Of a stretch of DNA of 64,000 nucleotides, positions 56,858 through 64,000 are shown piece by piece. The position numbers were made by a program, and so were the translations under genes. Origin of the DNA: DATKNA01 sp963755755 (GTDB lineage: Bacteria > Actinomycetota > Actinomycetes > Actinomycetales > Kineosporiaceae). The DNA is taken from contig CAVWLJ010000013.1 in the NCBI GenBank assembly GCA_963755755.1, positions 34,059-98,058 of the forward strand, read 5' to 3'. Positions within the stretch are counted from its first letter, which is position 1, and each line of letters starts with the position of its first letter. Under the pieces are notes generated by a model, which made no database searches, was not told the origin of the DNA, and saw nothing but the letters and a program-made list of their open reading frames with translations.

Positions 56858-57491
56858 TCAGTCCGTGCCGTACGCGGGGGTGCTGGTCTTGCGGCTGCCC
56901 AGCACCTGGTCGACCAGTCCGTACTCGACCGCCTGCTCCGCCGTGAGGATCTTGTCGCGCTCGATGTCGTTCCGGACCTGCTCGGCGCGTCCGGTTCGAG
57001 TGCCGGGCCAGGGTCTCCTCCAGCCAGGTGCGCATCCGCAGCACCTCGTTGGCCTGGATCTCGATGTCGGACGCCTGCCCGTAGTCGCCGCCGGCGAGCG
57101 CCGGCTGGTGGATCAGCACCCGGGCGTTCGGCAGCGCGAGCCGCTTGCCCTTCGTGCCGGCCGACAGCAGGACCGCCGCCGCCGAGGCCGCCTGGCCGAG
57201 GCAGACGGTCTGGATGTCCGGCTTGATGTACTGCATCGTGTCGTAGATCGCCGTCAGCGCCGTGAAGGAGCCGCCCGGCGAGTTGATGTACATGATGATG
57301 TCGCGGTCCGGGTCCGCGCTCTCCAGCACGATCAGCTGGGCCATGATGTCGTCCGCCGACGTGTCGTCGACCGGCGCGCCCAGGAAGATGATGCGGTCCT
57401 CGAAGAGCTTGTTGTACGGGTCCTGGCGCTTGTAGCCGTAGGCCGTGCGCTCCTCGAACTGCGGGACGATGTAGCGGCCGGTGGGGTTCAT
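56858..57491 (-). CDS. clpP2: ATP-dependent Clp protease proteolytic subunit 2 (frameshift near 56988)
   Basis: Serine peptidase subunit of the ClpP1P2 barrel, 210 residues when repaired. The catalytic Ser lies in GQAASAAAVLLSAG, the His in LPNARVLIHQP and the Asp in the C-terminal half. ATG 57491 (NPTGRYIVP) has GGAG six bases upstream. An extra C near 56988 (GCG for GG on the plus strand) breaks the frame after RHSNRT; repaired, it continues AEQVRNDIERDKILTAEQAVEYGLVDQVL and ends TPAYGTD (positions as coded). ClpP2 is essential in actinobacteria studied, so this is most likely an error. It follows clpP1 by 29 bases. Confidence 0.93.
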
Positions 57492-57520
57492 TCCGTGCTC
57501 CAAGTGGTCGTTGCGAAGGG

Positions 57521-58156
57521 TCAGGACGCGGTCGTGCCGCCGCCGCCGCTGACCTGTCCGGCGGTCTGGACGACGTGGTCGACGAGCCCGTACTCGAGCG
57601 CCTCGGGCGCGGTGAACCAGCGGTCGCGGTCGGCGTCGCGCGTGATCGTCTCGACCGTCTGGCCGCTCTGCTGCGCGGTGAGCTCGGCCATGGTCCGCTT
57701 CATGTGCAGGATGAGCTCGGCCTGGATCTTGATGTCGGACGCCGTGCCGCCGATGCCGCCGAGCGGCTGGTGCATCAGCACCCGGGCGTGCGGCAGTGCG
57801 TAGCGCTTGCCCTTGGCGCCGGAGGAGAGCAGGAACTGCCCCATCGAGGCCGCCAGACCCATCGCGACGGTGGCGACGTCCGGCTGGATGAACTGCATGG
57901 TGTCGTAGATCGCCATGCCGGCCGTGACCGACCCGCCCGGCGAGTTGATGTAGAGGTAGATGTCCTTGGTCGGGTCCTCGGCGGCGAGCAGCAGCAGCTG
58001 CGCGCAGATCGCGTTCGCGTTCTCGTCGCGGACCTCGGAGCCGAGGAACAGGATCCGGTCCTTGAGGAGCCGGTTGTAGATGTGGTCGTCGAGGCCCATG
58101 CCCCCGGGCTGCGGGCCGCGCGCGACCGGCGCGCCCGGCAGGATCAGCTCGCTCAC
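57521..58156 (-). CDS. clpP1: ATP-dependent Clp protease proteolytic subunit 1
   Basis: Catalytic subunit of the Clp protease, 211 residues, intact. The Ser nucleophile is in GLAASMGQFLL near residue 102, the His in LPHARVLMHQP near 123, and INSPGGSVTAGMAI forms the oxyanion region. GTG 58156 with GGGAG eight bases upstream gives SELILPG; a frame open to 58324 is longer than the family. It is first of the clpP1-clpP2-clpX set and lies 201 bases downstream of tig on the same strand. Confidence 0.95.
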   Translation of the reverse strand: MSELILPGAPVARGPQPGGMGLDDHIYNRLLKDRILFLGSEVRDENANAICAQLLLLAAEDPTKDIYLYINSPGGSVTAGMAIYDTMQFIQPDVATVAMGLAASMGQFLLSSGAKGKRYALPHARVLMHQPLGGIGGTASDIKIQAELILHMKRTMAELTAQQSGQTVETITRDADRDRWFTAPEALEYGLVDHVVQTAGQVSGGGGTTAS

Positions 58157-58357
58157 GATGATGCTCCCGATGTCCTCGGTCTCGATCCCGCCCGGTGGGC
58201 GGGCGGGTGGTCTGGCCACCCGGCTGGTGCCGACACTAACGCCAGGAACGGCGCCCGTTGCTCCCCTGCCGAGCCGTGTTCGCTCACGGCGCACGCTCGT
58301 CGCCTCACCGCGCGTGCCCGGCATCCACGCGCCGGCGGCGTGTCACCCCGAGGTGGA

Positions 58358-59782
58358 TCAGGCCTTGGCGTCGTCCGTCTCGAGGTCCGCGACGAGGGCG
58401 GTCGGCAGGGCGGTCGGGTCGGACGCCGCGGACGCGGTCGCCACCGGCCCGCTGGTCCGCCGCGACCTCGCCGGCTCGCCGGACTCGCCGGCCTCGCCGA
58501 GGTCGTCGCCGCCCTCCTCGAAGAGCGAGGAGAGGTCGACCTCGTTGCCCGAGGCGTCGGTGACCTTCGCCTTCTCGAGGAGCGCGGCGAGCGCCTTGCG
58601 GCGCGCCACCTCCGAGACCATCGCCGGCACCTGCCCGGCCTCGTCGACGGCCTTGGCGAAGGCGTTCGGGTCCATGCCGTACTGCTGGGCGCTCGCGACG
58701 ATGTACTCCACGAGCTCCTGCTGGTTGACCGCCACCTGCACCTTCTCGGCGACGGCGTCGAGGAGCAGCTGGGTCTTGAACGCCTTGCGCGCCTCGACCT
58801 CGACCTCGGCGCGGTGCTCGTCGTCCTCCAGCCGGTCCTCGTTCTCGAGGTGGCGGTGCACCTCGTCCGCCACGATGCCGTCGGGCACCGGGACCTCGAC
58901 GGTCTCGGTCAGGTGCTCGAGCAGCCGCTCGCGGGCCTGCATGCCCTGCTCGACCCGCTTGACCTCCGAGACCTGGTTGCGCAGGTCGTCGCGCAGCTCC
59001 TCCAGGGTGTCGAACTCGCTGGCGAGCTGCGCGAAGTCGTCGTCCGCCGACGGCAGCTCGCGCACCTTGACCGACTGCACGGTCACGGTGACCTCGGCCT
59101 CCTGGCCGGCGCGGTCGCCGCCGGCCAGCGGCGCCGTGAAGGTCGTCGTCTCGCCGGCCTGCAGGCCGAGCAGCGCCTCGTCCATGCCCTGCAGCATCTG
59201 CCCGGAGCCGACCTCGTAGGAGACGCCGCTGACGCTGTCGATCTCGTCGCCCTCGATCCGGGCGTTGATGTCGATCGAGACGAAGTCGCCGTTCTCGACG
59301 GCGCGCTCGACGCCCACGAGGGTGCCGAACCGCTCCCGGAGGGTCTCCAGCCGCTCGTCGACGTCGGCGTCGCTCACCTCGAGGTCGTCCACCGTCACCG
59401 GGATGCCGTCGAGCTCGGGCAGCTCGAGCTCGGGCCGCACGTCGACCTCGGCGGTGAACTTGAGCTCGCCGCCCTTCGCCGGGTCCGGCACCTCGGTGAC
59501 GTCCACCTCGGGCTGGCCGAGCGGCCGGACGTCGGTCTCCTCCACGGCCTGCGCGTAGAACTGCGGGAGCGCGGAGTTGACCGCCTCCTCGATGACGGCG
59601 CCGCGGCCGACGCGCTGGTCGATGATCCGGGGCGGGACGTGGCCCTTGCGGAAGCCGGGGATCGTCACCTGGCTGCTGATCGACTTGTAGGCGGCGTCGA
59701 GGCTCGGCTTGAGCTCGTCGAACGGCACCTCGACGGTGAGCTTGACCCTCGTCGGGTTGAGGGTCTCGACGGCGCTCTTCAC
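58358..59782 (-). CDS. tig: Trigger factor
   Basis: Ribosome-bound chaperone and prolyl isomerase, 474 residues, intact. The N-terminal ribosome-binding domain contains IPGFRKGHVPPRI, the loop that docks on the ribosomal protein near the exit tunnel. The FKBP-like domain shows GDFVSIDINARIEGDE and a MLQGMDEALLGL strand. A long helical C-terminal domain ends in an acidic/Ala-rich tail. GTG 59782 with AGGAG about ten bases upstream is the start. It precedes clpP1 as in most bacteria. Confidence 0.96.
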   Translation of the reverse strand: MKSAVETLNPTRVKLTVEVPFDELKPSLDAAYKSISSQVTIPGFRKGHVPPRIIDQRVGRGAVIEEAVNSALPQFYAQAVEETDVRPLGQPEVDVTEVPDPAKGGELKFTAEVDVRPELELPELDGIPVTVDDLEVSDADVDERLETLRERFGTLVGVERAVENGDFVSIDINARIEGDEIDSVSGVSYEVGSGQMLQGMDEALLGLQAGETTTFTAPLAGGDRAGQEAEVTVTVQSVKVRELPSADDDFAQLASEFDTLEELRDDLRNQVSEVKRVEQGMQARERLLEHLTETVEVPVPDGIVADEVHRHLENEDRLEDDEHRAEVEVEARKAFKTQLLLDAVAEKVQVAVNQQELVEYIVASAQQYGMDPNAFAKAVDEAGQVPAMVSEVARRKALAALLEKAKVTDASGNEVDLSSLFEEGGDDLGEAGESGEPARSRRTSGPVATASAASDPTALPTALVADLETDDAKA

Positions 59783-59984
59783 AGCGATGCACTCCTGCGT
59801 GTCTGGTCGAGGGTGGGGCGCGGACTGTCAGGATGCACACGCGCACACGGAGGGCGGGCGCGCGGCAGCAGGCCGCTGGCCATCGTAGCCCGTACGGCGG
59901 CATGCACCGGTTCCCGGCGCCGCTGCCCGGGCTGCTCGAGCACGCCCGGACGGGCCCTGGCACGCCGGGCACGGCCGGCGCGGG

Positions 59985-60058
59985 TCGGGGTACCCGGATT
60001 CGAACCGGGGGCCTTCCGCTCCCAAAGCGGACGCGCTACCAAGCTGCGCCATACCCCG
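59985..60058 (-). tRNA. tRNA-Pro (UGG)
   Basis: A 74-base cloverleaf on the minus strand. The acceptor arms CGGGGTA and TACCCCG pair, the D-arm is GCGCAGCTTGGTAGCGC, the anticodon stem TCCGC/GCGGA encloses TTTGGGA with anticodon TGG, and GGTTCGAATCC forms the T-arm. The 3' CCA is not encoded. Confidence 0.95.
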
Positions 60059-60156
60059 CTGTCGCCTGCTCGAGCGGCTCCGCGCGGGAGCGCCTGGCGA
60101 CGGCAGGCACCAGGGTACGTGCTCGGGCGCCCGCGACGAGGCCGATCTCCCGCGGG

Positions 60157-61461
60157 TCAGCTCGTCGGCGTCCGGACCGGGTCGGCGGGCAGCGCCACCT
60201 CGACCGGTGGCAGGGTCGCCGCGGGCAGCAGGTCGTCGAACACCCGGCCGCGCTCGAACTGCAGCGCGTACGCCCGCGCCCGGTGGGCGAGGTCCTCGCG
60301 CTCGGCGTCCGTCATCTCCAGGACGACGTGGTCGAGCGCGTCCGCCAGGGCCCGCACGTCGCCGGCGGGCACGATCACCGCCGTGTCGCCCACGGCCTCG
60401 CCGGTGCCGCCGGTGATCGTCGTGATGACCGGTCCCCCGCCCGCGAGCATCTTCTCCACCAGCGCGATCCCGAAGGTCTCGACGAAGTCCGGCTCCGGCT
60501 TGGTGGGCAGCGCGTACGCCGCGCAGCCCCGCATCAGCAGCGGCTTCTCCTCGTCGCTGACGTCGTCGAGCACCACGACGCAGTCGTCGTCCCGGGCGGC
60601 GAGCCGGATCTCGGGCAGGGCGGGCCCGGCCCCGGCGACGACGAGCTTGACCCGCTCGCGGCTGCGCGACCGGGCGTACGCGGCGACGAGGTCGTGGACG
60701 CCCTTGGCCTGCGTGACCCGGGAGAGGAACAGGACGTAGCCGTTCCGCACCAGGCCCCGCCGCGCGAGCGCGGCGTCGATCCGGGCCTGGTCGAGGTCGA
60801 GGAAGGCGGAGGTGTCGATCGGGGGGTAGCTGACCGTCACCCGGTCGCGGCAGGCGTCGGCGAACCGGGTGCCGCAGGCGGCGTCCACGGTCTCGGCCGC
60901 GTCGATGATCTGGTCGCGGGTGTACTGCGAGACCGCGACCACCTGGTCGTGCGCGAGGAACGTCGTCAGGGTGGCGACGGCGGCGCCGAAGCGGCCCTCC
61001 CGCAGGCACGAGCGGATGACGTTGGTGACGTCGGAGCCGACCGCCTTGGCCACCGTCCGGACGTCGGCGGCGACACCGGCGGCCTGCACCGCGGCGACGG
61101 CGTCCACGACGACGTTCGCGTGCGGGGCCAGGTACATCGACACGACGACGGTCGGCACGCCCTCCGCGAGCAGCTCCACGAGCCGCCCGACGAGGCCGGC
61201 GAGGTACCGGCCGTCCGGCACCCGGTAGTCGCCGACCGGCTCGGGTCGCTCCACGGTGATCCCGCGGCTGTAGGGCAGCAGGCTGTCCAGCGGCTTGAGC
61301 GGCAGGCCGGCCGCCTGCAGGGCCGGGATCGGCCAGGTGAGCAGGCGGACGTCGTCGAAGCCGCGGGCGAGCGCGGCCTCCGCGAGGTTGCGCGCCTCCC
61401 CGGAATGGCCGCAGATCACCGGGTCGGCGCGGACGACGATGACGAGCCGGCGCGAGGTCAC
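60157..61461 (-). CDS. Glycosyltransferase family 4-like
   Basis: Predicted GT-B glycosyltransferase of 434 residues, intact. The N-terminal domain begins RRLVIVVRADPVICGHSGEARN. The second domain starts YVLFLSRVTQAKGVHDLVAAY, and the donor site is PEPDFVETFGIALVEKMLAGGGPVITT with the family acidic pair, followed by GTGEAVGDTAVIV. GTG 61461 overlaps the stop of the GH92 gene upstream (GTGA), so both are co-translated. Donor and acceptor are unknown. Pairing with an alpha-mannosidase-like hydrolase suggests mannose-containing glycans. Confidence 0.8.
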   Translation of the reverse strand: MTSRRLVIVVRADPVICGHSGEARNLAEAALARGFDDVRLLTWPIPALQAAGLPLKPLDSLLPYSRGITVERPEPVGDYRVPDGRYLAGLVGRLVELLAEGVPTVVVSMYLAPHANVVVDAVAAVQAAGVAADVRTVAKAVGSDVTNVIRSCLREGRFGAAVATLTTFLAHDQVVAVSQYTRDQIIDAAETVDAACGTRFADACRDRVTVSYPPIDTSAFLDLDQARIDAALARRGLVRNGYVLFLSRVTQAKGVHDLVAAYARSRSRERVKLVVAGAGPALPEIRLAARDDDCVVVLDDVSDEEKPLLMRGCAAYALPTKPEPDFVETFGIALVEKMLAGGGPVITTITGGTGEAVGDTAVIVPAGDVRALADALDHVVLEMTDAEREDLAHRARAYALQFERGRVFDDLLPAATLPPVEVALPADPVRTPTS

Positions 61462-63698
61462 GGCCTCGGCTCCCACGGCGTCACGGACGGCGGGCGCAGG
61501 TGCGTGCCCCAGCTCGACGGTTCCGGTCCGAGCTCGAGCTGCAGGACGCCACCGCGGTGGACGTCGACCGCGCTGAGGTGTGCGGCGTCCATGGGCCTCC
61601 CGTTGAACGTCGCCGCTCTGCACGTACTGGACCGGCGGGCTGTCCTCGATGCCGTCCGCGCCGATCGGCTGCTCCCGGTGTCCGCGCGTCTCGATGACCA
61701 ACTCGCCGTCACCGACCCGTAGCGCGGCCCGGGCGAACGCGGGGGCGTTGACCAGGAAGAGATTCTGGCCGGCGATCGGGAAGAGCCCGAGCGAGGCCCA
61801 CACGTACCAGGAGGAGAGACCGCCGGAGTCGTCGTTGCCCGGGCAGGCCGCCCGGCCCGGTGCCCCATTGCCAGGTCAGCGCGGCGTGCACGACCTCGCG
61901 CGGTGCGGTCGGGCCGGCCGGCGTAGTGGTAGGCCCAGGGGGCCTCCATGTCCGGCTCGTTGTTGAGGCCCTCGAACCGGTTCAGCGCGTACCCGGCGGC
62001 CATCTCCTCGGGCTCGGGGCGCCGGCCGGGCTGCTTGACCGGGTACGCGTCGTAGCCGAAGAAGGCGTCGAGCATGCGGACGAACGCGCCGTCGCCACCG
62101 GCGAGGGCGATCCGGGCGGCCATGTCGTGCAGGATCCGGAACGAGTAGTTCCACTTGCCGCCCTCGTAGAACTCCGAGTCGCGCAGCAGCCCGCCCTCGG
62201 GCTCGAAGGCGTTGACCCACCGCCGTGCCCGCGCCGCGAGCTCCTCGGCGAGCCGGACGTCGCCGACCGCCCGGGCGACCTTCGCGGTGCAGTAGTGCGC
62301 GTAGGCGAGGTCGAGGGTGTGCGTGATCGGGTGCACGATGCCGTGCTCGAAGAAGTCCTCGCCGTAGTTGCGGCGCAGGTCGTCCTCCATGTGCACCAGC
62401 GCCCACGCCCAGTCCAGGTCCCCGAGGCCCAGGGCGTGGACGTCGGCGAGCGCGGTGTGCGCCAGCGCGCTGCCCTGGCGGAAGAACCGGTCGGCGCCGC
62501 GGGCCATCCGGTACCCGATGGGGAAGTTGCCCTCCTCCTCGGCGACCCGGATCAGTGACTCGAGCAGGTCCACCGCGCGGTTCGGGACGATCGCCGTGAG
62601 CAGCGGGATCTGCGTCTTGTAGATGTCCCACATCGTGCAGACGTCGAAGGCGAACGGCCCGGCGCTCGGCCAGAACGGGCTCTCGTCGTCCGCGATGCAC
62701 GGCTTGATCAGCGAGTGGTAGAGCGGCGGTCGCCATCACCTGGCGGCGTGCCGGGCTGCCGCCGTCGACGTGCACGCGGTCGACGTGGTCGGCCCAGCGC
62801 TCGGCGGTCGCGAGCCGGACCCGCTCGAACGCGGGCTCGTCGTCCGGGCACTCCCGGCGCAGGTTGTCGCGGGCCTGCTCGCAGCCCCGCAGCGAGAACC
62901 CGAGGCGCACCTCGACCGTCTGGCCCGCACGCGCGGGGCCCATGAAGAGCAGACCGAACGGGCGCAGCGTGGTGGGCCGGATGCTGTCGAAGGCCAGCTG
63001 CGTGCCGCCCTCGATGAGCCGGCGGTCGTGCCACAGCATCTGGCGCCAACCCGGGGTCAGGACCTCCAGGTGCACCGAGAGCGGCACGCCCTCGAGCGCG
63101 ACCGTCCCCTGGGCCCTCCCCCGCCCCAGGTTCTCCAGGTGCGCCCGCAGCGGCACGGTACGGCCGTGCGGGATGGCGAGACCGCCGGACGAGAGGTCCA
63201 CGACCACGCGCGCGCTGCGGTGCTCGGGGAAGGTGTAGCGATGGACGGCGACCTTCTCGCCGACGGTGATCTCGCAGCGGATGCCGTTGTCCAGCGTCGC
63301 CGCGTAGTACCCGGCGGACGCCGTCTCGTCGTGCAGCGCCCAGGCGTCGCCGAGGGCGTCCAGCGGCTGCACCATCGGCGTGACGCGCACGTAGTTGTAG
63401 TACTTGCGGATCGCCCCGGTGCCCGACTGCTGGAAGTGCGTGAAGCCGCTGGCCTGGAGCCGGTCGACGATCTCCTCGGGCACGCCTTCGGTGCTCTTGT
63501 TGTACCGCCCGTACCCGTCGGATAGGCGCCCGAGTAGGCGCACGCGGAGACCATGCCGAGCGGCGACGTGGCGCCCGGATGCGTGTTGCCGACCTGCGGC
63601 TTGGGCCACCACCACGTGCCGGCGAGACCGCTCGCGGGGGGCAGGCTCGTCGCGGCGGTCCCGATGAACGGATCGATCTCGTGAAGGATGCAGAGACT
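61458..63698 (-). CDS. GH92-family alpha-mannosidase-like hydrolase (frameshifts; start unresolved)
   Basis: Predicted exo-alpha-mannosidase, about 745 residues. In repaired frames the order is IDPFIGTAATSLPPASG, GNTHPGATSPLGM, GYGRYNKSTEGVPEEIVDR, HFQQSGTGAIRKY, MWDIYKTQIPLLTAIVP, GYDAYPVKQPGRRPEP, FEGLNNEPDMEAPWAYHY, NDDSGGLSSWYVWASLGLFP and FLVNAPAFARA, which is the GH92 pattern including the acidic GLNNEPD and DDSGGLSSW sites. Frame breaks occur near 63530, 62730, 61905, 61860 and 61610. No start codon is in frame between the upstream TAG (63699-63701) and IDPFIG, so another error or an unusual start is likely. No signal peptide is visible, which is unusual for the family. Confidence 0.78.
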
Positions 63699-63891
63699 CT
63701 ACGTCGGGCCTCCGCCCGGCTGGGTTACCGGCGCGTGAACGGTGCCTCGGCCGAACTGGCGAGGTTCGCGGCCGCCTGCCTCACCCTGCCGGACGGCGCT
63801 CCGTCGTTCGTCATTGGTCCCCCGACACGCGCTCTCGGCGCCGGTCGCCGGCGGACCATTGCAGAACGACGGCGCGCGCACCGCCACCCGA

Positions 63892-63897
63892 TACACT
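63892..63897 (+). promoter_or_regulatory. Candidate -10 element for tRNA-Gly
   Basis: TACACT in the context GATACACTCG lies 34 bases before the tRNA-Gly start in otherwise very GC-rich DNA. No clear -35 box at normal spacing is seen. Confidence 0.25.
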
Positions 63898-63930
63898 CGC
63901 GTCGGCGCGGCCGCTGCCGGTTCGCGCTAC

Positions 63931-64000
63931 GCGGGTGTAGCTCAATGGCAGAGCTCCAGCCTTCCAAGCTGGTCATGCGGGTTCGATTCCCGTCACCCGC
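63931..64000 (+). tRNA. tRNA-Gly (UCC), cut at the window edge before the discriminator base
   Basis: GCGGGTG at the start pairs with CACCCGC at the edge. The D-arm is AGCTCAATGGCAGAGCT, the anticodon stem CCAGC/GCTGG encloses CTTCCAA with anticodon TCC, and GGTTCGATTCC forms the T-loop. The last base(s) lie outside the window. Confidence 0.94.

Noticed and set aside
56980..56995. Programmed ribosomal frameshift in clpP2
   Set aside because: There is no slippery heptamer or downstream pseudoknot-like element, and the same base change occurs in many unrelated genes of the window.
57575..60739. Another plus-strand open frame of over 1000 codons across clpP1, tig and the tRNA
   Set aside because: It crosses a tRNA gene and lies antisense to intact essential genes; no ribosome site and no recognisable domain.
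1..64000. Insertion sequences, prophage or integrative-element genes
   Set aside because: I found no transposase, integrase or attachment-site duplication; the tRNA genes lack an adjacent integrase or a direct repeat of their 3' end that I could see.

Overview
The window is GC-rich (roughly 70%) DNA from an actinomycete. Supporting signs are the housekeeping block tRNA-Pro / tig - clpP1 - clpP2 - clpX / valS / folC - DUF4233, two clpP paralogues, frequent GTG starts, ATGA or GTGA stop-start overlaps, and proteins rich in Ala, Arg, Gly and Val. The genus cannot be settled from the sequence alone.

Region 1 (1-27.2 kb) is a large exopolysaccharide locus, almost all on the minus strand. Reading with transcription it holds two chain-length (Wzz-like) proteins, an O-antigen-ligase/polymerase-like membrane protein, an RmlC-like epimerase, a fused HAD phosphatase + phosphoheptose isomerase, a GT4 glycosyltransferase, an epimerase with a Cys-rich insert, a nucleotidyltransferase, a GHMP kinase, a Gfo/Idh dehydrogenase, an NAD-dependent epimerase, two DegT-type aminotransferases, a NeuD-like acyltransferase and a Wzx flippase. 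A secreted GH12-like protein and a convergent PAP2 phosphatase follow. A second minus-strand operon holds a GDP-mannose-dehydrogenase-like enzyme, a GT4 enzyme, an asparagine-synthetase-like amidotransferase and a bi-domain oxidoreductase cut by the left edge. The set fits Wzx/Wzy-type assembly of a polysaccharide carrying a D,D-heptose, an N-acylated amino sugar and possibly an amidated uronic acid.

Region 2 (27.2-38.5 kb) is accessory. It has a GT2 and a GT4 converging tail to tail, a 5.5-kb secreted mosaic protein (DMFase-like, Ig-like, four DUF4082 and five Fn3 modules), an ECF sigma factor, an alpha/alpha-toroid-like protein and a lipoprotein. Region 3 (38.5-46 kb) is a sugar-uptake and catabolism operon: ROK regulator, ABC ATPase, permease, binding lipoprotein, Gfo/Idh dehydrogenase and a TIM-barrel isomerase preceded by a short ORF that repeats the isomerase N-terminus.

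Region 4 (46-64 kb) is core genome: DUF4233, folC, valS, clpX, clpP2, clpP1, tig, tRNA-Pro and tRNA-Gly. A secreted six-hairpin glycosidase-like gene (between folC and valS), an MFS exporter (between valS and clpX) and a GT4-GH92 pair upstream of the tRNA-Pro interrupt it.

Many genes, including the usually essential clpP2 and folC, carry single-base frameshifts. At well over a dozen sites the plus strand reads GCG where homology calls for GG, which points to a systematic sequencing or assembly error rather than decay. Coordinates of such genes span the whole repaired reading.
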